This document shows, one piece after another, positions 45,970-54,194 of a DNA stretch of 64,000 bases. The notes below the pieces were generated by a model. It made no database searches, was not told the DNA's origin, and saw only the letters and a program-made list of their open reading frames with translations. This DNA comes from Seinonella peptonophila (lineage in GTDB: Bacteria > Bacillota > Bacilli > Thermoactinomycetales > Thermoactinomycetaceae). Location: positions 124,001 to 188,000 of the forward strand of contig NZ_FQVL01000005.1 in NCBI RefSeq assembly GCF_900129355.1. The letters are read 5' to 3'. The position numbers and the translations under genes were made by a program. How positions within the stretch are numbered: position 1 is the stretch's first letter; the number at the start of each line of letters is the position of its first letter.

Positions 45970-48801
45970 TTAATCTTTTTTATCATTCTTATCTTTTTTT
46001 CCATCTTCACCTACAGAGATATTTTTGGCAACTGAGCCAGCTTCATTGGCTCCTGATTGTCCCGCTACTTCACGAGTGACTCGTTCCACAATCTGTACAG
46101 TCTCTTCATTATTAAACTCTTGATCAATCATTTGCTGGAATTGCTGATTTACTTGAGCTTGAGTCGTTTTATTAACGGTTTGATTAAAGTTTTGTTGTTG
46201 CGTTTGGTTTGTGTTGGACAAGCCCCCAGCATTCACTGTATTATTCCCAGCACCTGTTACTTGCTGTGGGTTTACTTGTACATTGATCGGTTGTGAAGAA
46301 TTGGGTATATGTCCTGAGCCGCCGCTTCCTCCTTCACGGATAATTTCTCTCGTATGTGTTCCACCGGAACTTGGCGATTGAATTATTCCGCTAGAAGAAG
46401 AACTGGATTGAGTAGGCATCTTCACATTTTGCGTTACGTGTGTAACATCGCCTGCTTTGTTGATGTGATTATGAATTTGCTGCGTTATATGTTGCTGTAC
46501 ATTTCCCGATGAAGGCGTATGAACGCCACCAGTTTGAATAGGCGTTGGGATTGACCCTCGAGAAACAATGCTATCGGATGTTGGTACATGCGATGATCCT
46601 GATCCTCCACTAAAATGAGTCGGTACACTATGTCCAGTACTTGGAGTCGACGTCACATGTTGCGTGGTTTGCTGAATATTGGTTCGAGAATTCGTTTCGT
46701 ACTCGGTCTGAGGAGTACTCATATTCATTGCTGAGCCACCACTATAAGTTGCGTTTCCACTAGCAAATGTAGTTCCAACATCTGTTCGGGTTGATGGCGT
46801 ACCATTACCCAACTCCCAGTCGGTATCGACTACACCTCGTCGTGATAAACGGGCAGACTCACCTGTCTGTTCATCTCCAGTAATTGGATTTCCTTTGTTG
46901 TCAACATCGAAGAGCGTTTCTTGTTGGTAACGCGTGCGTAGTGTTCTTAGACGCTCTTGATTTTCACCTTCTGGCATAGGTTGTTGTTGACCACCTTGCG
47001 GAGTAGGGTCTGGCGTAGGTCCTCTACGAGGTCCTCCACCACCTCCGCCTGAGTCGCCATTATCATCATTGCCACCATCATCAATTCCACCTTGAGGATA
47101 TTGCTGATTGGGCGGAGGTTGAGGTACTTCACCAGGATTTTCCCTGTCAGAGTTCATTGGATCATCTGATTCACCGCTTCGTCTCTCTGCTGCACTCTCA
47201 GCGGCAGCACCAAGCATTTTTGACAACGGACCTGAACCAAATTGTTTTAAACCTTGAGCCAGCATGGGTGTTCCTGTTGCTACTCCGGCAGCCGCTGCCG
47301 CACCCAAAGCTGCTGTTTTCCCAGTTTCGATCAAAGTATCCTTGATCTGATAAGCTGTTTGTTTTCCTTTGTCGTACAATTGGTCTTCTACTGTCTTTAG
47401 CATATCCATTGATAATGCGGGGAACATTCCAAAAAAGGTTTTTCGTAAGGCAAAGAACGCCATCATCAAACAAATCTGACCAAAAATGGCTTCTAACCAG
47501 TTACTAGTTGCAGCATAGATGGCCTCTTGCATCAACAATAAAGCCACCAATAGCTGGGCAACCACAATCTTATATAAAGCAGCCCCTAACACGGCTCGCA
47601 CCCAGCCCATAAGTGCTTGTCCACCATAATCAGGCACCATTGCGATCAAAAAGACCAAAGGTGAGACAATGGCTAGCAAAAACATCAAAATCTGTGCAAT
47701 CACAACCGTTCCTGAAATCGCCAGTAAAAATGCGCCATATGCTGTCCCAATCGTAAAAGTGAGAAAGACAACGAAAAAGCGAAATGGAATTCCAGCGGGT
47801 GATTTGGAAACCAAGATCGGATCGCCTGCATGAATATCTGCCTTATCTCCAGGCGCAAGTTTGTTCCAACCTTCTCTTAAAAAGCCACCAATTTCCTTTA
47901 ATTTATTTGCTACATCTTGAAGCTTTTCTGTTACTGGATTGGCATTAGCTGTTAACTGATCTTTAGTTTTATTGTATACCCAACTTTGATGGGGTCGTGC
48001 CCAATTTCCTTTTTGACTTTCAGGTGCATATTCACCAAATTCCGCAAACTGCCAAGGGATCAATAGGTTATATTCAAAGAAACGGTCGGAAATATTGAGA
48101 AAAGCATTTTTACCTGGATCACTACTATATGTTTTTAGTTTCCCAGTTGATGCACCAAATGTTCCATAAGCCTGAAGTACAATGTCGGAACCAGTCTTTC
48201 CTAATTGAATAAGTCCTGAGATAATCGGCTGCATATTAAACAAGATCGTTAGCGCGATGATTAAGTTGGCAATGACTTGCAACAGTTTCCCAGCTACATC
48301 TTCATTCCGTCCAAAAGAGAAAAGTAATGAAATGCCCAGGAAAAAGAGTGCGACTGTAAATAATTCACCGAAAAATAGCTTTTCAGTTAGTATCTTGACA
48401 AATTCCCCTACTGCGTCTGCAATCTTTTCAAACCCTGTATAATTAAAAGCCATCGAACTAATATAGATGACCAGCATGGCAGCACCTGCCATAAACTGCA
48501 TACAGAGACTTAAAATTTGATTGATAACCGGTAAGAAAGCCAATGCCCCAATCGTACTAGAAAAAATATCAGTTGAAAATTTATAGCTCCACATCGGATA
48601 GCGTTTAAACAAAGGAGCATTTTGATCGGATCCAAATTTGATTCCAGCCATATCCCATGCATCGCCAGTAAATGGAAATAATGCGTTCCAAGGATTGATC
48701 GTTCCACTATCAGCGTAGATGTTACCAACTGGAACAAAAAAGGCCATTCCCACACATAGGATCATGATCAAAACAAGAACGCGCTTCCAGTTCCCCTTCA
48801 A
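45970..48801 (-). CDS. VirB6/TrbL-like polytopic membrane protein with long polar tail
   Basis: About 943 residues. A signal-like N-terminal helix is followed by an extracellular segment, membrane helices at about 70-200, a large extracellular loop (about 215-340) and a second set at about 340-480 (FLAISGTVVIAQILMFLLAI and following). This is the layout of VirB6/TrbL inner-membrane channel proteins. From about residue 520 the sequence is Gly/Ser/Thr/Gln/Asn-rich and probably disordered (for example SSSSSSGIIQSPSSGG). Start TTG at 48801 (AAGGAG 8 nt upstream) rather than the GTG at 48810. The long tail is unusual. It lies downstream of the VirB4-like gene. Confidence 0.75.
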   Translation of the reverse strand: MKGNWKRVLVLIMILCVGMAFFVPVGNIYADSGTINPWNALFPFTGDAWDMAGIKFGSDQNAPLFKRYPMWSYKFSTDIFSSTIGALAFLPVINQILSLCMQFMAGAAMLVIYISSMAFNYTGFEKIADAVGEFVKILTEKLFFGELFTVALFFLGISLLFSFGRNEDVAGKLLQVIANLIIALTILFNMQPIISGLIQLGKTGSDIVLQAYGTFGASTGKLKTYSSDPGKNAFLNISDRFFEYNLLIPWQFAEFGEYAPESQKGNWARPHQSWVYNKTKDQLTANANPVTEKLQDVANKLKEIGGFLREGWNKLAPGDKADIHAGDPILVSKSPAGIPFRFFVVFLTFTIGTAYGAFLLAISGTVVIAQILMFLLAIVSPLVFLIAMVPDYGGQALMGWVRAVLGAALYKIVVAQLLVALLLMQEAIYAATSNWLEAIFGQICLMMAFFALRKTFFGMFPALSMDMLKTVEDQLYDKGKQTAYQIKDTLIETGKTAALGAAAAAGVATGTPMLAQGLKQFGSGPLSKMLGAAAESAAERRSGESDDPMNSDRENPGEVPQPPPNQQYPQGGIDDGGNDDNGDSGGGGGGPRRGPTPDPTPQGGQQQPMPEGENQERLRTLRTRYQQETLFDVDNKGNPITGDEQTGESARLSRRGVVDTDWELGNGTPSTRTDVGTTFASGNATYSGGSAMNMSTPQTEYETNSRTNIQQTTQHVTSTPSTGHSVPTHFSGGSGSSHVPTSDSIVSRGSIPTPIQTGGVHTPSSGNVQQHITQQIHNHINKAGDVTHVTQNVKMPTQSSSSSSGIIQSPSSGGTHTREIIREGGSGGSGHIPNSSQPINVQVNPQQVTGAGNNTVNAGGLSNTNQTQQQNFNQTVNKTTQAQVNQQFQQMIDQEFNNEETVQIVERVTREVAGQSGANEAGSVAKNISVGEDGKKDKNDKKD

Positions 48802-48869
48802 GATGTTCACTCCTTTCAGTGCAAATGAAGACAGGTAGCAAGCAAAATTTACTTGCTACTCATCATCCA

Positions 48870-51560
48870 TTACTGCTGTGCTTGTGCAGGGGGCTTGATC
48901 TGCGGCTGTGATTGCATGGAAGGTCCTCCGATTTGTCCTGGCACTTGTTGCCCCTGTAGCTTTGCAATCTCTTCCTGTGTACGCATAGTTCGGAAGTGAC
49001 CAAATTTTTCTTCGCGAATTCTTAAAATTTCAGGGTCTGAAGTATTAAAGCAACGATAGAGAGCAGGATCAACTTGCTGGAGATTAAATCGAACTAAACC
49101 AACGTTACCATTGAAGTCTCTCATCATAAATGAGCCAGAACCCATTACCGTACGATCCCTCAGCAGCTCTACATTTGACTTCACTGCTGGAATCCCAAGT
49201 AAATCACAACCCTTAATCGCTTCTGCACGGTCATCAAGACGATATAAAAATCGGTTGGTAACGTTACTCCGTACCTCACCGCCACCATCTTCCTCACTAC
49301 TATCTTCATCTAAGTTCAGGTCACGGGCATTATGCAGACAGAGGATGACATTATTACGCTTTGAACGTCCTGTCCGCAATAAGATCCGTAACATGGAGGC
49401 ACCTTCTTTATCATCCGTGATAAAGTACGCTTCATCGATAAAAACAGTTCGATAACCAATTTCCTCATCAGCGAATTCACGTGCTAGATCAAGCACCGCC
49501 ATAAAGACCACTTTACGAATCCGAGTATCTGTACTCTCATCTTGGTTTGTCCCTGACAATAAACCTTGAACTTGTAAGATGGTTAATTGTTTGGATAGAT
49601 CGACTGGTTGGTTGGTTCCATCATTAAATAGAAGTCTTGATAATCCTGAGCGTGAACGCATCTTCAGGGTAGAGTGAATATCAGCAGCAGCATAATCGAT
49701 TTTATCTTTTAATGAAGGATGGAAGTCCCATCGTGCTCTACCTTCTAAGTAATCATGCATCTTTTCTACTACACGCATCATATTAGGCTGAATTCGATTG
49801 CTTTCTTCCACAACTTCATTCACTACATGATCGATCACTTTCTCATATATGCTATCATTTCGACGGTTCGCCATGTAGTTAATAATCTCTTTTGCTGAAG
49901 CAATTGCAGTGGTGTCTGTAATCTGATTTCTCACACGAGCAAGTGGATCTAATTTCCCTTGGTCATCAATTGATTCCTTTAGCGTCACCACATTGGTAAC
50001 AGGGTGCAGATAAGGTAGTTCATAAGGCCAATGCCAACGCTCATTCTTCGGATCGAATATTAGAGCCTTTGCTCCACGCATGAGTTCCTGGTGAACAATA
50101 TAATTTCCTAGAACGGATTTACCACCACCGGGCGCTCCTTGAATCAAACAAGAACCTGTGGAGGCTCGTCTCGAATCTTCAGAACCTCGTCTTGGATTAA
50201 GCAAGACTGGATAGAGCTCTTGCAAACCTGTATATCCAATTAAAAATCCATATGGATCACCTAGTTTAGTTGATGCAATCGGCATGGTTGCTGCTAGCCA
50301 CTCTGTGGTTAAACGCAGGAAATATTGATAACCCGTCTTCTTTGGAAAACCGGGTAATGTATTATAAAATAATTGTTTTTGTTGTAGGACAGGAACTTGT
50401 AATTCGTAGTTGCGAAGTGCTTTTGAAATTTCTTCCCTATTCGATACGACTTGCTCTGGCGTTTCACCCCAAGTACAGATCGTAATCGTCGTCTTAAACA
50501 TCGGATGTTCCGTTTCATCCAGATACTCCTGTAATGCCCTTGATTCGCCAAGTACTTCCCGTGTCTTCTTCGAAACCTCTTGCTTTCGCTGCATCTCTTT
50601 TCCAGCTTTTCCACGTGAGAGATAGCGACTTGTGTTTAGCTTCCATCGAACATCCTCTGGACTAATCGGTTGAAACTGAACACATACTTCAACAGGACAA
50701 GGAACAAGCTCTTGGATCACCTTAAAGATCGTCGTATCACCTGGATAGGTGCCCATTCCTTTCGGCAAACGGGAGACGCACATAAATGAAAAGTATCCAC
50801 TCTTCACTCCCTCAGGAAACCCTTTTTCAAACCGCAACATGCCAGGAACCGCTTTTTTATCCAGCGCAACATCGGTAAATGCTTTCATCACTTCAACAGG
50901 GGAAGCCGATAACAGCTCGCCAGAATCCTCAATATAATCTTCATTCGATAAACGTGCTGGGTCGATTCCACGCATTGCACAACGACTGACTAACCAATCT
51001 ACTTCGATCTGCCTCAATCGACGCAGGCTGATAAAACGATTAAAGAAGGTGAAAACTTGTTCTTCTTTCTCCTTAAATCCTTCCCATTCACTTTTAGCTA
51101 GAGTAAATGGTTCACCACCCAGCGCATGCTGTGTTTTCTTAGATAAGTCGCGGAAAGTCTCCGCAATCGTTTTCGCTATTTCTTTAAAAGCAGAGCCTGA
51201 TTCTTGTTCTACAAATATAATCATATACATTCGATATTTATAGGGAATTTGTCTGATATGCGCGGCCATTCGTTGAACGCCATGAAGAAAGCTTTCTTGC
51301 AGCACTTCAGGAGTTTTTGCTCCCTTCATCAAGTCATCAACGGGATCATATGGGGTGGGGGCCATTAGAAACATGCCTGAGTAATACATTTTTGAAATGG
51401 CTTGTTGAAATTGAGAGAGGAATAATTGATAGTCATCCATCTTCTTAAAATCGAAATGAATCGGTTCTAGTTCATAACAGGCTGCAGCATGGTATCTTCC
51501 GGCTTTGGTAACAATCAAGTTGTCCCTTTTCAACACAAGAGGGCTTTCAAGTTTTGCCAT
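48870..51560 (-). CDS. VirB4-family secretion ATPase
   Basis: 896 residues. An N-terminal VirB4 domain (residues about 1-430) precedes a RecA-like ATPase domain. Walker A is GAPGGGKSVLGNY (near 475), Walker B is TVFIDEAYFI (near 700), and the downstream RTGRSKRNNVILCLHNARDL is typical. It powers type IV secretion or conjugation machines. Overall it resembles the Gram-positive conjugation ATPases ConE/TcpF. A Gln/Pro-rich tail ends the protein. It begins 2 nt after the PrgI/TcpE-like gene, with AGAGGAGG upstream. Confidence 0.88.
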   Translation of the reverse strand: MAKLESPLVLKRDNLIVTKAGRYHAAACYELEPIHFDFKKMDDYQLFLSQFQQAISKMYYSGMFLMAPTPYDPVDDLMKGAKTPEVLQESFLHGVQRMAAHIRQIPYKYRMYMIIFVEQESGSAFKEIAKTIAETFRDLSKKTQHALGGEPFTLAKSEWEGFKEKEEQVFTFFNRFISLRRLRQIEVDWLVSRCAMRGIDPARLSNEDYIEDSGELLSASPVEVMKAFTDVALDKKAVPGMLRFEKGFPEGVKSGYFSFMCVSRLPKGMGTYPGDTTIFKVIQELVPCPVEVCVQFQPISPEDVRWKLNTSRYLSRGKAGKEMQRKQEVSKKTREVLGESRALQEYLDETEHPMFKTTITICTWGETPEQVVSNREEISKALRNYELQVPVLQQKQLFYNTLPGFPKKTGYQYFLRLTTEWLAATMPIASTKLGDPYGFLIGYTGLQELYPVLLNPRRGSEDSRRASTGSCLIQGAPGGGKSVLGNYIVHQELMRGAKALIFDPKNERWHWPYELPYLHPVTNVVTLKESIDDQGKLDPLARVRNQITDTTAIASAKEIINYMANRRNDSIYEKVIDHVVNEVVEESNRIQPNMMRVVEKMHDYLEGRARWDFHPSLKDKIDYAAADIHSTLKMRSRSGLSRLLFNDGTNQPVDLSKQLTILQVQGLLSGTNQDESTDTRIRKVVFMAVLDLAREFADEEIGYRTVFIDEAYFITDDKEGASMLRILLRTGRSKRNNVILCLHNARDLNLDEDSSEEDGGGEVRSNVTNRFLYRLDDRAEAIKGCDLLGIPAVKSNVELLRDRTVMGSGSFMMRDFNGNVGLVRFNLQQVDPALYRCFNTSDPEILRIREEKFGHFRTMRTQEEIAKLQGQQVPGQIGGPSMQSQPQIKPPAQAQQ

Positions 51561-51562
51561 CG

Positions 51563-51970
51563 CTAATCCTCCTCTCCTCTCAAGTTGGCCTGCACCTGTT
51601 CCAAAACATTACCTTCGTCAAAAGGTGTAAAACGATCACGAGACAGCTTCTCCATGGTTAAGATGATAATCCATCGCCAAAATCCGACGCCATCTCGCTT
51701 TGTTAATTTGATAATAGCAAATGGTGCTGCAACAGGAAAGATGACATATTGAACAATATAAAATTGTTGATCCCATAGCCACTGATAAAACGTTTGCACA
51801 ATGGGGATATAACCGAGCAGCAACATGACCAGCTCAATCGCTAAAGTTAGAGAAAGCCAGTCAATGATAAATGACTTGGCTGATTCTCCCAGAAATTGAA
51901 GGTCAAATGCATTATTATATGAGCGAATCTGCAATGGCTGCATATCGGATTCATACTCTTGTTTTGCCAT
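51563..51970 (-). CDS. VirB3/PrgI/TcpE-like membrane protein
   Basis: 135 residues with two membrane segments (about 35-60 and 70-93, WLSLTLAIELVMLLLGYIPI and YVIFPVAAPFAIIKLTKRDG) and a soluble C-terminus. Size, topology and position directly before the VirB4 ATPase match VirB3/PrgI/TcpE subunits, which recruit VirB4 to the membrane. Sequence similarity alone is too low for me to choose the exact family. GGAGGG precedes the ATG. Confidence 0.7.
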   Translation of the reverse strand: MAKQEYESDMQPLQIRSYNNAFDLQFLGESAKSFIIDWLSLTLAIELVMLLLGYIPIVQTFYQWLWDQQFYIVQYVIFPVAAPFAIIKLTKRDGVGFWRWIIILTMEKLSRDRFTPFDEGNVLEQVQANLRGEED

Positions 51971-52003
51971 TATGCATTCCCTCCAACGACTCGATTATTT
52001 TTG

Positions 52004-52282
52004 CTAAAATTTGCCTTGGAACGTTTTCTGTGTCAACTCTTTGATGATATTCATGATCATATTACGGAAATCTTCTTCTGTAACAAAGGCTAAGGTGACA
52101 CCACCAAGAACAATACGGGTGACAGATGCCCAGACATCTCCTTCTTGCGCTGCTTTGATAGCCGTCCAACCGATAAAACCAATTCCTACGATCCGTAACC
52201 CCATAATCATTGCACCCATAAATCCCGTACTTTCATCTAATAACATCATCGCATAATTCATAATGGTTGCCATCATTGACAT
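52004..52282 (-). CDS. Putative VirB2-like small membrane subunit
   Basis: 92 residues from ATG 52282 (GGAGGTG 8 nt upstream). The N-terminus is short and the body has two hydrophobic helices (IMNYAMMLL...MGAMIMGLRIVGIGFIGWTAI and VTRIVLGGVTLAFV) with a charged turn (AAQEGDVWAS). VirB2/TrbC pilins are similar in size and two-helix topology; a role as a pilin or channel subunit is inferred from this and from position. The start lies 1 nt after the VirB8-like stop. Confidence 0.5.
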   Translation of the reverse strand: MSMMATIMNYAMMLLDESTGFMGAMIMGLRIVGIGFIGWTAIKAAQEGDVWASVTRIVLGGVTLAFVTEEDFRNMIMNIIKELTQKTFQGKF

Positions 52283-52283
52283 G

Positions 52284-53282
52284 CTAAGCACCTCCATCTG
52301 TTTTCGATACATATAGCGGTATATAAGGTTCTGTCTTCTCTATATACCACCGATTACTATTTTTAGTCATGTAAATTTTAAATGATTGTAACATTTGCAT
52401 CCCATCAACTTTTGCATCTACAGATGCTTCTATCATTACTTTATTGGGATTATCTTTTTGTACTTCATATAATTTCGTGTCTCTGATTTGAACCAATTGC
52501 CCTGTTTTTAAGGTGTTTCGTGGTTTTTGGTCAGCAAAATAAACACCGATTTTCTCTGGTGCCCCCCCATAAAACTCTGTTAAAAAGAGCTGAACATTTT
52601 TATTAATTGCTTCAGAGTCAGGTTGTGAAACATGCGCTTCTGTTTTTGAGGTAGCTTGATAGCTAGCTTTACCTGGGAATGGTAAGTAGATGGGTATACC
52701 TGTTACCCCATACTTTCCTCCTGGTTCCCGTGTTAAAGGAACGTAAAGATAAACAGAACGAGCCTGATCTTGTGCAGTTGCTTTTACCCCAGCTTGAATG
52801 ACTATTTGTATCTCCTTATCTGATTTGACATTTACATCCCAAACCAGGTTCCAGTCTACAATTTGGCGTTTTAAAGTTGCTACATTTTCTGGAAATTGAT
52901 AGCCAACCGCAAGATATTTAGACGCCATGGGTAGATCACCTGAAATCCAATGAAAGGCAAAGTTATTTGCATATGTGCCTGCACCTTGAAAATCAAAGGG
53001 AGCGATGTTGGAATTCGTCGTCGTCTCAGTCTTTTGATTGGAAGTCTCAGGAGGGAAAATTTCAGGCAAGACTGCTAACCGATAAGCGACAAAGACCAAT
53101 GCCGCAGAAATTAGCAACAATGCCCCATTAACATACAATTTAATAAGTGCATTTTTCGCTTTTTTCTTTTTGCCAACAACAGGTTGGACAATTCCGCTGC
53201 TAAGTGCTTTGGGCTCTTCTAATCGCTTTTGTTCACCTTGCGTTCGAAAAGCTTCTAGTAAATTTGTGTTTCGATCGACCAT
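52284..53282 (-). CDS. VirB8/TcpC-like conjugation assembly protein
   Basis: 332 residues: a cytoplasmic basic N-terminus, one membrane helix (about 46-70, LYVNGALLLISAALVFVAYRLAV), then an extracellular region with two NTF2-like segments. WISGDLPMASKYLAVGYQFPENV and EFYGGAPEKIGVYFADQKPRN fit the Gram-positive TcpC family, the VirB8 counterpart. AGGTG precedes the ATG. First gene of the secretion-like set and downstream of a structured leader. Confidence 0.75.
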   Translation of the reverse strand: MVDRNTNLLEAFRTQGEQKRLEEPKALSSGIVQPVVGKKKKAKNALIKLYVNGALLLISAALVFVAYRLAVLPEIFPPETSNQKTETTTNSNIAPFDFQGAGTYANNFAFHWISGDLPMASKYLAVGYQFPENVATLKRQIVDWNLVWDVNVKSDKEIQIVIQAGVKATAQDQARSVYLYVPLTREPGGKYGVTGIPIYLPFPGKASYQATSKTEAHVSQPDSEAINKNVQLFLTEFYGGAPEKIGVYFADQKPRNTLKTGQLVQIRDTKLYEVQKDNPNKVMIEASVDAKVDGMQMLQSFKIYMTKNSNRWYIEKTEPYIPLYVSKTDGGA

Positions 53283-53325
53283 CGTTGCACCTGCCTTTCA
53301 ATCAAGAAGCAACTCAATAAGGAAA

Positions 53326-53351
53326 GGGGATAGGTGATCACCTCTATCCCC
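53326..53351 (-). promoter_or_regulatory. Terminator-like hairpin in the VirB8-like gene leader
   Basis: GGGGATAG / CTATCCCC with an inner GGTGATCACC palindrome and one bulge, followed by TTTCCTTATT. Its 5' arm (GGGGAT) could pair instead with ATCCCC at 53491-53486. This suggests an attenuator, though the T-run is weak. Confidence 0.45.
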
Positions 53352-53384
53352 AAGTGTTGTGACGAGCTGTGAAGGAAGGTTGTT

Positions 53385-53485
53385 AGACCATACCTCGCAA
53401 AAGGCGCGATTTTGTGACCACTAGAAGGCGTTATCGCGGAACGGCACGCAACACCAGTGGAACCTTTTACACAACTCCCTGGTCT
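53385..53485 (-). ncRNA. Candidate structured RNA leader element
   Basis: Nested stems on the minus strand: AGACCA/TGGTCT (53485-53480 with 53390-53385), AAAAGG/CCTTTT (53468-53463 with 53404-53399), CCACT/AGTGG (53460-53456 with 53422-53418), GGTGTT/AACGCC and GCG/CGC around an 8-nt loop. All pair in register. The 297-bp gap between srtD and the VirB8-like gene has no plausible protein gene. No known riboswitch consensus was recognised. It could be a 5' regulatory RNA or a processing element. Confidence 0.45.
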
Positions 53486-53579
53486 GGGGATGTCCGTTCT
53501 CAATTTAAAAATACAGCCTCACCTTATCTATGAAGAAATCATGACGACTTCTTCTTTTATTCGTAGCCCTCCATTGGGG

Positions 53580-54185
53580 CTAAATCTTTTCAGATTTGAT
53601 TAATTCAGCTTGTATCACATAGCGTTGGGGAGCTGAACCGATCCAATTGAATGGATAACAGGTTGTCAATGTGAGGATTTGTTTTCCATGGTGAGAAACA
53701 ATGACCGTTCTGTCATCATCATCAACAATCCAAGGCTTTTTATTAATACGATAGGTAAAGATACCTGCGGATGTTTTAACGATTAACTGATGACCTTGCT
53801 TTAATTTCCAAGCACTGCGGAATACAGTATCTCGATGTCCGCTAAGAACGGAATTATCATTTTCACCCGGTAACACACTACCTGAAAAATGACCAACGCC
53901 TTTTTCAAGCTGATCAGGATCTGTCCCTTCAACAATTGGCAACACTGCCTGAAAATCAGGTACAGATATAATCAGCTTTCCAAACTCCTCATCTGTCTTT
54001 GGTCTAACTCTATAGTCAGCGATAAAAGTTGTTTTTTGTTTGATATGTTTCTTCGTTTTTAATTCTTTTTCAACTGATGATTTGCTGTAGTCGCCAATCC
54101 AAAATTGAGGGAGATAATCATAAACAGAGTAAGCAATCATTGCTAGCCCAATTAGAACCAAGCATAATGATAACTTATTTCTCAT
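53580..54185 (-). CDS. Class D-like sortase
   Basis: A membrane-anchored transpeptidase that cleaves a sorting motif and links the protein to the wall or pilin. 201 residues with one N-terminal helix (about 5-23). The catalytic triad is visible: His117 (SGHRDTV), Cys176 (LTTCYPF) and Arg188 (APQRYVI). The HRDT and TTCYPF features and lack of a C-terminal helix fit class D, which typically reads LPxTA. The gene begins 9 nt after the gene for an LPKTA protein, its likely substrate. The ribosome site is weak. Confidence 0.88.
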   Translation of the reverse strand: MRNKLSLCLVLIGLAMIAYSVYDYLPQFWIGDYSKSSVEKELKTKKHIKQKTTFIADYRVRPKTDEEFGKLIISVPDFQAVLPIVEGTDPDQLEKGVGHFSGSVLPGENDNSVLSGHRDTVFRSAWKLKQGHQLIVKTSAGIFTYRINKKPWIVDDDDRTVIVSHHGKQILTLTTCYPFNWIGSAPQRYVIQAELIKSEKI

Positions 54186-54194
54186 GCGTTTCCA

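Noticed and set aside
53255-53503. 82-codon minus-strand frame between sortase and the VirB8-like gene
   Set aside because: It overlaps the VirB8-like start and the structured RNA candidate, has no good SD, and its composition is not protein-like.
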